The notes beneath the pieces were generated by a model. The model made no database searches and was not told the origin of the DNA. It saw only the letters and a program-made list of their open reading frames with translations. Of a DNA stretch of 64,000 nucleotides, positions 1-6,793 are shown in pieces; the stretch's first letter is position 1, and each line of letters begins with the position of its first letter. The stretch lies in the NCBI GenBank assembly GCA_963707575.1, contig OY970171.1, forward strand, positions 1,364,001 through 1,428,000. The letters are read 5' to 3'. The position numbers and the translations under genes are program-made. The stretch is from Gaiellasilicea sp963707575. GTDB lineage: Bacteria > Actinomycetota > Thermoleophilia > Gaiellales > Gaiellaceae.

Positions 1-716
1 ACCTGCTCGAGCACCGGCAGAACGTCCTTGACGGCACCGATCTTCTGGTTCGCGACCAGGATGAACGGGTCGTCGAGCACGGCTTCCATGCGCTCGGCGT
101 CGGTGATCATGTACGGCGAGAGGTAGCCCTTGTCGAACTGCATGCCCTCGGTGAACTCGAGCTCGAGGCCGAAGGTCTGCCCCTCCTCGACGTTCACGAC
201 GCCGTCCTTGCCGACCTTCTCGATCGCGTCCGCGATCACGTCGCCGATCTCGCGCTCGCGCGCCGAGATGGTGGCGACCCGGGCGATGTCCTCCTTGCCC
301 GAGATCTCCTTCGACTGCGACTTCAGGTCCGCGACGACGGCCTCGACGGCCGACTCGATGCCGCGCTTGAGCCCCATCGGGTTCGCGCCCGCGGCGACGT
401 TCTTCAGACCCTCGCGGACGATCGCCTGGGCGAGCACGGTCGCGGTGGTGGTGCCGTCACCGGCGACGTCGTTCGTCGCCGTGGCGACCTCGCGCACGAG
501 CTGAGCGCCCTGGTTCTCGAAGGCGTCCTCCACCTCGATCTCACGGGCGATCGTGACGCCGTCGTTCGTGATCGTCGGCGCGCCGAACTTCTTGTCCAGC
601 ACGACGTAGCGGCCCTTCGGGCCGAGCGTCACCTTGACCGCGTCGGCGAGGATGTTCACGCCGCGCTCGAGCGCGCGCCGTGCGTCCTCGTTGAACTTGA
701 GCTCCTTGTGAGCCAT
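1..716 (-). CDS. groEL: 60 kDa chaperonin GroEL, N-terminal part (cut by window edge)
   Basis: First 238 residues of GroEL; the gene continues beyond the left edge. It starts MAHKELKFNEDARRALERGV and carries the chaperonin ATPase segment GDGTTTATVLAQ near residues 85-96, typical of Hsp60 family chaperonins that fold client proteins in an ATP-driven double ring in the cytoplasm. It lies 24 bases after groES on the same strand, so both share the upstream promoter and CIRCE operator. An AGGAGG-like site sits upstream of the chosen ATG. Only the apical and C-terminal parts are missing; nothing visible is abnormal. Confidence 0.97.
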   Translation of the reverse strand, partial: MAHKELKFNEDARRALERGVNILADAVKVTLGPKGRYVVLDKKFGAPTITNDGVTIAREIEVEDAFENQGAQLVREVATATNDVAGDGTTTATVLAQAIVREGLKNVAAGANPMGLKRGIESAVEAVVADLKSQSKEISGKEDIARVATISAREREIGDVIADAIEKVGKDGVVNVEEGQTFGLELEFTEGMQFDKGYLSPYMITDAERMEAVLDDPFILVANQKIGAVKDVLPVLEQ

Positions 717-740
717 ATGTGTTCGTTCCTCCTCTAGTTC

Positions 741-1046
741 CTAGACCGCGGCGCGATCGCCGACGACCTTGGCCAGGACGTCGGACTCGCGCAGGATCAG
801 CACGTCGTCGGCGCCGACCTTGATCTCGGTCCCGCCGTACTTGGAGAAGATGACCTCGTCACCCTCCTCGACGTCCATCTTGATGTACTCGCCGTCCTCG
901 TCGCGAGGGCCGGGTCCGACTGCGAGGATGCGGCCGCGCTGCGGCTTTTCCTTCGCGGTGTCGGGCAGCACGATGCCGCTGACGGTGAGCTCCTCTTCCT
1001 CGAGGACCTCGACGATCAGGCGGTCACCAAGAGGCTGCAGATTCAT
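741..1046 (-). CDS. groS: 10 kDa co-chaperonin GroES
   Basis: 101-residue co-chaperonin that caps the GroEL ring. It starts MNLQPLGDRLIVEVLEEEEL, with the usual family start PLGDRxxV and the mobile-loop region TVSGIVLPDTAKEKPQRG. A longer frame is open upstream, but the ATG at 1046 is chosen because GAGGAGG lies just before it and the family begins there; the longer version would run through the CIRCE operator. First gene of the groES-groEL operon. Confidence 0.96.
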   Translation of the reverse strand: MNLQPLGDRLIVEVLEEEELTVSGIVLPDTAKEKPQRGRILAVGPGPRDEDGEYIKMDVEEGDEVIFSKYGGTEIKVGADDVLILRESDVLAKVVGDRAAV

Positions 1047-1083
1047 ATGATTGCCTCCTCGTTCACAGACTTTGTGACAAGAC

Positions 1084-1110
1084 CTGGCACTCTCACCTGC
1101 CGAGTGCCAG
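1084..1110 (-). promoter_or_regulatory. CIRCE operator (HrcA binding site) of groESL
   Basis: Perfect inverted repeat CTGGCACTC-N9-GAGTGCCAG. The known CIRCE consensus is TTAGCACTC-N9-GAGTGCTAA, so the central GCACTC/GAGTGC and the 9-base spacer are kept while the outer bases are changed in a compensating way. It lies between the promoter and groES, where HrcA repression of heat-shock genes normally acts. Confidence 0.93.
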
Positions 1111-1114
1111 GGCC

Positions 1115-1142
1115 AGCATACCAGCGTAGAAGCCAGGAGCAA
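1115..1142 (-). promoter_or_regulatory. Probable sigma-A type promoter of groESL
   Basis: Reading the minus strand, TTGCTC (1142-1137) and TATGCT (1120-1115) are separated by 16 bases. The predicted transcription start falls at the CIRCE repeat, as expected for HrcA control. Inferred from sequence only. Confidence 0.6.
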
Positions 1143-1185
1143 GAATCTGTGCGAACCTGCTCCGGGACTGTGTTACAAAGCCGAC

Positions 1186-1629
1186 ATGGCGCGTGAGATC
1201 TCCGCCGGCGGAGTGCTCGTGCGGCGTCTGCGCGGCGGCTGGTACTTCGCGGCGATCCGGCCGCAGGGTCGTGGCGACGTCTGGGCGCTCCCGAAGGGCC
1301 TCGTCGACGCGGGCGAGGGTGCGGCCGAGACCGCCCTGCGCGAAGCAGAGGAGGAGACCGGCCTCGTCGCGCGGCTCGACCGCAAGCTCGGCGACGTGAA
1401 GTACGTCTACACGCGCCGGGGCAGTGGCGAGCGCGTCTTCAAGGTGGTCAGCTTCTACCTCCTGCGCTACAGGAGCGGCCGGATCGGGAACATCCCACCG
1501 GGCATGGAGATCGAGGTCGCCGACGCGCGCTGGCTACCGTTGGACGAGGGGCGGCGGCTGCTCGCCTACGGCGGCGAGCGCGACATGGCCGCAGAGGCGC
1601 ACCGTGCGCTGGCCGGTGAGGCTCTATGA
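1186..1629 (+). CDS. Nudix hydrolase
   Basis: 147 residues with a complete Nudix box (G-x5-E-x7-REUxEExGU) at residues 38-60, preceded by WALPKG. The fold hydrolyses a nucleoside diphosphate linked to another moiety using Mg2+ bound by the REUxEE glutamates. The WALPKG start of the box resembles diadenosine-polyphosphate hydrolases, but the substrate cannot be fixed. Transcribed divergently from groESL. Its stop overlaps the start of the ASCH gene (ATGA), so the two are translationally coupled. A TACAAA hexamer 6 bases before the ATG may allow leaderless transcription. Confidence 0.9.
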   Translation: MAREISAGGVLVRRLRGGWYFAAIRPQGRGDVWALPKGLVDAGEGAAETALREAEEETGLVARLDRKLGDVKYVYTRRGSGERVFKVVSFYLLRYRSGRIGNIPPGMEIEVADARWLPLDEGRRLLAYGGERDMAAEAHRALAGEAL

Positions 1630-1997
1630 TCGGCGACGCTTTGTTCGCCCTCAACTTCTACTCGCCGCTCGTGGCCGACCAGCTGCGCACGCACCGGAAG
1701 ACGGCGACGATCCGACTCGGCGACAAGTCGTCGAAGTACAAGAAGGGGATGATCGTGACCGTGCTCGTCGGCGTCCGCTACGGGCAGCGCGAGAAGGTCT
1801 TCGACGCCGTGATCGACAAGGTCGAGGTCAAGCGGTTGGGCGAGCTCTCGCCGCGCGAGATCGAGCACGACAACCCCGAGATCAAGCGCACCGAGGAGAT
1901 GGCGCGCTTCCTCGGCCAGCTCTACAACCGCGAGGTGGGCGAGGACGAGACCGTGACGGTGATCCGCTTCTCGCAGATCATCGGTTCGATGTTCTAG
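1626..1997 (+). CDS. ASCH-domain protein (putative RNA-binding)
   Basis: 123 residues resembling the actinobacterial ASCH-domain group: N-terminal LNFYSPLVADQL, RKTATIRLGDKSSKY, and a C-terminal DETVTVIRFSQI strand. ASCH domains have a PUA-like beta-barrel and are thought to bind RNA or modified nucleosides; some act as amidohydrolases. Overlaps the Nudix gene by four bases, so a linked role in nucleotide or RNA housekeeping is plausible but unproven. Followed by a two-hairpin repeat (family B). Confidence 0.75.
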   Translation: MIGDALFALNFYSPLVADQLRTHRKTATIRLGDKSSKYKKGMIVTVLVGVRYGQREKVFDAVIDKVEVKRLGELSPREIEHDNPEIKRTEEMARFLGQLYNREVGEDETVTVIRFSQIIGSMF

Positions 1998-2001
1998 GAA
2001 C

Positions 2002-2093
2002 GTGGGGGAACCCATGGTTCCCCCACGAGCCCCCTCCTTCGTCGCAGCGAGCCTGAATTGCGGTAACGGCGCTCCCGCCGGGCAAAGCCCGGC
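2002..2093 (+). repeat. Family B two-hairpin intergenic repeat, copy 1
   Basis: First hairpin: GTGGGGGAACC (2002-2012), loop CAT, GGTTCCCCCAC (2016-2026). Then GAGCCCCCTCCTTC, a spacer, and a second hairpin GCCGGGC-AAA-GCCCGGC (2077-2093) embedded in CTCC...CTCCG. The same order is seen at 45800-45891. It fills the gap between two convergent genes and could also serve as a terminator. Confidence 0.7.
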
Positions 2094-2107
2094 TCCGCGC
2101 GTGAGAC

Positions 2108-2398
2108 CTACTTGCCAGGCTTTCGAATCCGAACCCCGAGCACCTCGGAGGGGCGGATCGCTGCGCCGCACTCCTCGCACTCGACCGCGAACGCGGACGG
2201 GAACGGCGCGTCGCAGACAGGACAGCGGTGCCGCGTCTCGCCGCCGCAGTGTGGACACGCCGCCGGCAGATCGGCCTCGCCCTCGAGGAAGTAGCGCCAG
2301 ACGACGCCGCAGTCGAGGCAAAAGCAGGTGTAGTCGCCGAGCGTCTTGCGGCGCTCCTCCTGGATCCAGTTGCGCTTGGGCCGCTTTCCGTCAGGCAT
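2108..2398 (-). CDS. Small zinc-ribbon protein
   Basis: 96 residues with four CxxC pairs (C27/C30, C48/C51, C59/C62, C74/C77), enough for two treble-clef or zinc-ribbon sites, after a basic N-terminus (MPDGKRPKRN). No enzyme domain is visible; a nucleic-acid or protein-binding role is only a guess from the fold. The frame is open further upstream, but the ATG at 2398 is preferred because upstream sequence is antisense to the neighbouring transporter. It starts back to back with the transporter. Confidence 0.7.
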   Translation of the reverse strand: MPDGKRPKRNWIQEERRKTLGDYTCFCLDCGVVWRYFLEGEADLPAACPHCGGETRHRCPVCDAPFPSAFAVECEECGAAIRPSEVLGVRIRKPGK

Positions 2399-2411
2399 AC
2401 GGTTAACCGTA
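2398..2411. promoter_or_regulatory. 14-base perfect palindrome at a divergent start
   Basis: TACGGTTAACCGTA is its own reverse complement. It lies between the zinc-ribbon gene (its last base, 2398, is the first base of that start codon on the minus strand) and the DHA2 transporter. Each strand reads TACGGT, a TANNNT hexamer; on the minus strand it lies 7 bases before the ATG. It may be two overlapping -10 boxes, a repressor operator, or both. Confidence 0.5.
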
Positions 2412-2447
2412 CCCCCCGGTCTGGGGCACGCTGGTAGAACCTCTCCC

Positions 2448-3908
2448 TTGCCGGTCAAGCACGTCAATCCGTGGCTCGTCCTCTCGCTCGTCTGCATGGC
2501 CCAGTTCATGGTCATCCTGGACGCGACGATCGTGAACGTGGCCCTGCCGTCGATCCAGACCGACCTCGACGTCGCCGAGGCCGACCTCCAGTGGGTGGTC
2601 AACTCGTACACGCTCATCTTCGGCGGCTTCCTGCTGCTCGGCGGGCGCGCGGGCGACCTGATCGGACGCAAGCGCCTCTTCCTGGCCGGCCTCGTCGTCT
2701 TCACGGTTGCGTCCTTCCTGAACGGGATCGCGACCTCCTCCGAGTTTCTGATCCTCGCCCGCGGGCTGCAGGGCCTCGGCGCCGCCTTCGTCGCGCCGGC
2801 CGCGCTCTCGATCCTCACGACGACCTTCCCGGAAGGCCCGCAGCGCACGAAGGCGATGGGCGTCTGGGCAGGGATCGCCACGGGCGGTGCCGCCGTCGGC
2901 CTCCTGCTGGGCGGCATCCTCGTCGAGTTCCTCTCGTGGCCGTGGATCTTCTTCGTCAACGTGCCCGTCGGCATCGCGGTGTTCCTGCTCTCGCTGCGCT
3001 ACGTCCCGGAGTCGCGCTCGGACGCCGAGCACCGCATCTTCGACGTGCCCGGCGCGGTCACGGTGACCGCAGGCCTGATCGCGCTCGTCTACGGGATCGT
3101 CAACGTGCAGGAGTCGGGTTGGACGTCGCCGAGCACGATCGGCTTCGGCGTCGTCGCGCTCGTCCTGCTCACGGCGTTCGTCCTGATCGAGCTCCGGCAG
3201 CGCGCACCGCTCGTGCGGCTCGACATCTTCCGCGTCAGGACGCTGCGCGCCGCCAACGTGGCGATGCTGATGGTCGCCTCGGGGCTCTTCGCGATGTTCT
3301 TTTTCAACACGCTCTACGTCCAGCGCGTGCTCGGCTTCTCGCCGCTCGAGGCGGGCCTCGCGTTCCTGCCGGTCACGGTCGGGATCGGGATCGGCGCGGG
3401 TCTCTCGCAGCCGCTCGTGAAGCGGCTCGGCATCCGCACGACCTCGATCATCGGCATGTCGATCGCCACCGTCGGAATGCTCCTCCTGCTCACGACCGAC
3501 GCGAACGGCTCCTACCTCGCCGACGTCCTGCCGGGCCTGATCCCGATCTCGATCGGCATGGGCCTGACGTTCGTGCCGGTGACCCTGCTCGCGACGAGCG
3601 GGATGGCGCACGAGGACGCCGGCCTCGCCTCCGGGCTCTTCAACACCTCGCAGCAGGTCGGCGGTGCGCTCGGGCTCGCGGTCCTTTCCACGCTCGCGGT
3701 CGACCGCACGACCGACAGCCTGAGCGGCGTGTCGGGCCAGCCGAGCGCCGCCGACCAGGCGGAGGCGCTCGTGACCGGCTTCCACGCGGCCTTCTTCGGC
3801 GGCGCGATCTTCTTCGCCGCTGGGATCGTCGCGATGGTGACGCTGCTGAAGCGGGACGACGTGGCGGAGGTCGACACCGACCGCCCCATGACCGAGATGG
3901 CCGCCTAA
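2448..3908 (+). CDS. MFS drug:proton antiporter, DHA2 (EmrB/QacA) family, 14 TM
   Basis: 486 residues from the TTG at 2448 (PVKHVNPWLVL follows), with about 14 hydrophobic helices. Seen: motif D1-like ILDATIVNVALPSI in TM1, motif A GRAGDLIGRKRLF between TM2 and TM3, and a motif C-like segment LGGILVEFLSWPWIFFVNVPVG. These mark DHA2 exporters, which use the proton gradient to expel lipophilic drugs or dyes. No ATG or GTG fits the N-terminus, so TTG is inferred. Transcribed away from the zinc-ribbon gene across a palindrome that could be a regulator site; no TetR gene is adjacent. Confidence 0.9.
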   Translation: MPVKHVNPWLVLSLVCMAQFMVILDATIVNVALPSIQTDLDVAEADLQWVVNSYTLIFGGFLLLGGRAGDLIGRKRLFLAGLVVFTVASFLNGIATSSEFLILARGLQGLGAAFVAPAALSILTTTFPEGPQRTKAMGVWAGIATGGAAVGLLLGGILVEFLSWPWIFFVNVPVGIAVFLLSLRYVPESRSDAEHRIFDVPGAVTVTAGLIALVYGIVNVQESGWTSPSTIGFGVVALVLLTAFVLIELRQRAPLVRLDIFRVRTLRAANVAMLMVASGLFAMFFFNTLYVQRVLGFSPLEAGLAFLPVTVGIGIGAGLSQPLVKRLGIRTTSIIGMSIATVGMLLLLTTDANGSYLADVLPGLIPISIGMGLTFVPVTLLATSGMAHEDAGLASGLFNTSQQVGGALGLAVLSTLAVDRTTDSLSGVSGQPSAADQAEALVTGFHAAFFGGAIFFAAGIVAMVTLLKRDDVAEVDTDRPMTEMAA

Positions 3909-3920
3909 GCGTTCCTTGTT

Positions 3921-3997
3921 GCGCAAGATGAGCATCCGCGAGAGCGGATGCTCATCGCGCGAAGATCCCTGAAGGGGCCGCTTCGCGGCCCGACCAG
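3921..3997 (+). repeat. Family A intergenic repeat, copy A1 (full length)
   Basis: Twelve bases after the transporter stop codon: GCGC, then hairpin GATGAGCATCCGC-GAGA-GCGGATGCTCATC (3927-3956), then GCGCGAAGATCCCTGAAGGGG, then hairpin GGGCCGC-TTC-GCGGCCC and ACCAGC. Defines the complete element; five related copies occur in the window. Confidence 0.85.
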
Positions 3998-4004
3998 CGA
4001 CGGA

Positions 4005-4589
4005 TCAGCGTGACTGAAGCGCGTCCAGCGCGGTCCCGAGCGCGATCGCCAGCCGGCGGTCGATCGTCCGCTCGGTGTCGCCGGAGAGGTCGAGATCGTA
4101 GGTGTCCCGGTAGCCGATCCGCCGGTTCATGTCGCCGAAGTGCGTGCCGTCCGCGTCGATCGTGAAGTGGAACGGGATCGGCACGAAGTCGCCGTACGGC
4201 ACGATGTCGATCAGCCGGCGGATCACGGCGACCGCGACCGAGCGCTCCTGCGCGACCGCCAACTGCTGCTCCTCCGCGTTCATGATCGACCAGGTCGAGC
4301 GGAAGAGCGACTTGCCGAACACCTTGCCGAGGACGCCGATCTTCTCCCCGGCCGGGGTGGTCACGTCGTAGCGGCTGCTGAACTCCATCAGCGACCGCGC
4401 CTTGATCCGGAACAGCTCCTCGGTCTGCCCCTCGTCGGCGTAGAAGCGGATGTCCTCCTTCACGGCGAGCTTCTTCTGCCGCACGAACGCGACCGGCGTG
4501 CCGTCGGTGGAGATCCGGTAGAGGTTGGCCATCGGCCGGATCAGCTGGTCGATCGTGAACCGATCCGCGCTCTGCCAGTCGGAGGTCAC
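4005..4589 (-). CDS. LURP-one-related (tubby/scramblase-like fold) protein
   Basis: 194 residues, GTG start. The segments YRISTDGTPVAFVRQKKLAVKEDIRFYADE, LFRIKARSLMEF and RYDVTTPAGEKIGVLGK fit the LURP-one/DUF567-like beta-barrel family related to tubby and scramblases, where repeated short strands end in polar turns. No signal peptide or membrane helix is seen, so it is probably cytoplasmic. Function in bacteria is unknown. Convergent with the DHA2 transporter and divergent from the 2-oxoacid dehydrogenase operon; a TACCAT hexamer lies 6 bases before the GTG. Confidence 0.6.
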   Translation of the reverse strand: MTSDWQSADRFTIDQLIRPMANLYRISTDGTPVAFVRQKKLAVKEDIRFYADEGQTEELFRIKARSLMEFSSRYDVTTPAGEKIGVLGKVFGKSLFRSTWSIMNAEEQQLAVAQERSVAVAVIRRLIDIVPYGDFVPIPFHFTIDADGTHFGDMNRRIGYRDTYDLDLSGDTERTIDRRLAIALGTALDALQSR

Positions 4590-4595
4590 GCGGCG

Positions 4596-4601
4596 ATGGT
4601 A
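4596..4601 (-). promoter_or_regulatory. Leaderless-type -10 box, TACCAT, of LURP-one-like gene
   Basis: TACCAT on the minus strand, 6 bases before the GTG start at 4589. The spacing would put transcription start at or next to the start codon. Confidence 0.4.
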
Positions 4602-4658
4602 CGCGGCTCGTTAGAGTTGCGGCGTCGGTCCACACTCGACGGGGGTACGCACGCGACC

Positions 4659-5702
4659 ATGGCGGTACGGGAAGCCGAGCCGGTCGGCTCGCTCAACGAA
4701 GTGAAGGAGGCGGGCCTCGACCGCGAGGACCTGCTCGCCATCTATCGCAACCTGCTCGTCACGCGCGGGATCGAGGAGCGCGGGCACATCCTCTACAAGC
4801 AGGGGAAGATCCCCGGGTCGTTCTACACCGGGCGCGGGAACGAGGGCGCGGCCGTCGGTGTCGCGACCGCGATGGGGCCGGACGACGTCGGCACGCCGCT
4901 GCACCGTGACATGGGCGTCCACGTGACGCGCGGGGTCGAGCCCTGGCGCATCTTCGCGCAGTACATGGGGCGCGAGGACGGGCCGACGCGGGGCCGCGAC
5001 GGCAACGTGCACATGGCCGACGCGCGCCTCGGGATGATCGCGATGGTCAGCCACCTCCCGGCGATGCTGCCGGTCGCAGTCGGCTGTGCGCTCGCCTTCC
5101 GGATCCGACAGGAACGCCGGGTGGCAGTCGGCTGGTACGGGGAGGGAGCAGCCGCGCGCGGCGACGCGCACGAGGCGATGAACCTCGCCGGCGTCCGCCA
5201 GCTGCCGGTCGTCTTCGTCTGCGACAACAACCAGTGGTCGTACTCGACCCCCACCCACCTCGCCTATCCGGTCGAGCACCTCGCCGACCGGGCCGCGGCC
5301 TACGGCTTCGACGGCGTCGTCGTCGACGGCACCGACGTGCTCGCGGTCTACCGCGAGACGAAGATGGCGATCGAGAAGGCTCGCGAGGGCGGCGGGCCGA
5401 CGCTGCTCGAGCTCCAGACCCTGCGCATGGAGGGCCACGCCGTCCACGACGACGCGTTCTACGTCCCCAAGGAGCTGTTCGAGGAGTGGGCGAAGCGCGA
5501 CCCCGTCGAGCGCTTCCGCATCTGGCTGCGCGAGAACGCGGAGCTCCGTGACGAGGAGGAGGAAGAGATCGCGGCGCGCGTGAAGAAGATCCTGAGCGAC
5601 GCGCTCGCGCGCGCCGACGAGTCGCCGCTACCGGATCCCGCGACACTGCTGGAGGGCGTGTACGCGACGCCCGAGGACCTCGACACGCCTCACCACAAAT
5701 AG
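4659..5702 (+). CDS. 2-oxoacid dehydrogenase E1 component, alpha subunit
   Basis: 347 residues. Thiamine-diphosphate enzyme subunit that decarboxylates pyruvate or a branched-chain 2-oxoacid and passes the acyl group to lipoyl-E2. The ThDP/Mg site is visible as GEG (161-163) followed by CDNN (188-191); GEG replaces the common GDG. PGSFYTGRGNEG and LHRDMGVH match the E1alpha family. The frame is open upstream to 4140 antisense to the neighbour, so ATG 4659 is chosen from the family start. Two bases separate it from E1beta. Substrate (pyruvate versus branched-chain) cannot be settled from this sequence. No E3 gene is present in the window. Confidence 0.92.
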   Translation: MAVREAEPVGSLNEVKEAGLDREDLLAIYRNLLVTRGIEERGHILYKQGKIPGSFYTGRGNEGAAVGVATAMGPDDVGTPLHRDMGVHVTRGVEPWRIFAQYMGREDGPTRGRDGNVHMADARLGMIAMVSHLPAMLPVAVGCALAFRIRQERRVAVGWYGEGAAARGDAHEAMNLAGVRQLPVVFVCDNNQWSYSTPTHLAYPVEHLADRAAAYGFDGVVVDGTDVLAVYRETKMAIEKAREGGGPTLLELQTLRMEGHAVHDDAFYVPKELFEEWAKRDPVERFRIWLRENAELRDEEEEEIAARVKKILSDALARADESPLPDPATLLEGVYATPEDLDTPHHK

Positions 5703-5704
5703 TC

Positions 5705-6679
5705 ATGGCACTCATGACCTACCTGCAGGCGATCTCGGACGGGCTCCGGGTCGAAATGCGCCGCGACGAGCGCGTGTTCGTGATCGGCCAGGACGTCGGC
5801 GTCTACGGCGGCGCCTTCAAGGTGACGCTCGGCTTCCAGGAGGAGTTCGGGCCCTGGCGGGTGATCGACTCGCCGCTCTCCGAGACGGCGATCGTCGGAT
5901 CCTGCACGGGCGCCGCGATGATGGGGATGCGCCCCGTGGCCGAGATGCAGTTCGCCGACTTCATCTCGTGTGCCTGGGATCATCTCGTGACCGTCGCCGC
6001 GAAGCAGCGCTTCCGCGCCGGCACGCCCGTCCCGATCGTGGTGCGGCTGCCCGCGGGCGGCGGCTTCTCGGGCGGCCCCTTCCACTCGCAGAACCCGGAG
6101 AGCTCCTTCGCGCACATACCGGGGCTGAAGTGCGTCTGCCCAGCGACGCCCGAGGACGCGAAGGGCTTGCTGATCAGCTCGATCGAGGATCCGAACCCCG
6201 TGCTCTTCTTCGAGCACAAGCACCTCTACCGGCGAATCAAGGGCGAGGTGCCCGAGGAGCGCTACACCGTGCCGCTCGGCAAGGCGCGCATCCACCGCGA
6301 GGGCGACGAGATCTCGCTGATCACCTGGGGCGCGATGGTCTACACCGCCGAGGAGGCTGCGAAGGAGCTGGACCAGCAGGACGTCTCGGTCGAGATCGTC
6401 GACCTGCGCACGGTGATGCCGTGGGACCGCGAGGCGGTGCTCGCGAGCGCGCGCAAGTGCTCCAAGGTGCTCGTGCTGCACGAGGACACCCGCACCGGCG
6501 GGTTCGGCGCCGAGATCGCGGCCACGATCGCCGAGGAGGCGTTCGAGGACCTCGACGCGCCCGTGAAGCGGATCGCCGCTCCGGACTGTCCGGTGCCCTT
6601 CGCGCCCGTGCTCGAGAAGGCGTACATCCCGCAGGTCGAAGACGTCGTCGCAGGGCTGAAAGAGCTCGCCGCGTACTGA
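5705..6679 (+). CDS. 2-oxoacid dehydrogenase E1 component, beta subunit
   Basis: 324 residues, full length for E1beta. Begins with the transketolase pyrimidine-binding domain (ERVFVIGQDVGVYGGAFKVT, IDSPLSETAIVG) and ends with the transketolase C-terminal domain (LHEDTRTGGFGAEIAATIAEEAF). Together with E1alpha it forms the alpha2beta2 thiamine-dependent decarboxylase. It starts two bases after the E1alpha stop. ATG 5714 is an alternative start. A family A repeat separates it from the E2 gene. Confidence 0.94.
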   Translation: MALMTYLQAISDGLRVEMRRDERVFVIGQDVGVYGGAFKVTLGFQEEFGPWRVIDSPLSETAIVGSCTGAAMMGMRPVAEMQFADFISCAWDHLVTVAAKQRFRAGTPVPIVVRLPAGGGFSGGPFHSQNPESSFAHIPGLKCVCPATPEDAKGLLISSIEDPNPVLFFEHKHLYRRIKGEVPEERYTVPLGKARIHREGDEISLITWGAMVYTAEEAAKELDQQDVSVEIVDLRTVMPWDREAVLASARKCSKVLVLHEDTRTGGFGAEIAATIAEEAFEDLDAPVKRIAAPDCPVPFAPVLEKAYIPQVEDVVAGLKELAAY

Positions 6680-6687
6680 TGCTAGTT

Positions 6688-6760
6688 GCGCAAGCTGAGC
6701 ATCCGCAGGAGCGAATGCTCAGCGCGCGAAGACCCCTGAAGGGGCCGCCCGCGGCCCAGA
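6688..6760 (+). repeat. Family A intergenic repeat, copy A2
   Basis: Begins 8 bases after the E1beta stop: GCGCAAG, a hairpin with arms CTGAGCATCCGC and GCGAATGCTCAG (one mismatch), then GCGCGAAGACCCCTGAAGGGG and GGGCCGC-CC-GCGGCCC. It sits inside the E1-E2 operon. Confidence 0.82.
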
Positions 6761-6793
6761 AACCCGGCTCACGCTAAGTTTTAGGAGAGAGCA

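Noticed and set aside
2403..3935. Long minus-strand frame (510 codons) opposite the DHA2 transporter
   Set aside because: Arg/Glu/Asp-rich composition typical of the antisense of GC-rich coding DNA, with no domain; the plus strand codes a clear 14-TM transporter.
4140..4658. N-terminal extension of E1alpha by 173 codons
   Set aside because: The extension is antisense to the LURP-one-like gene; the family start matches ATG 4659.
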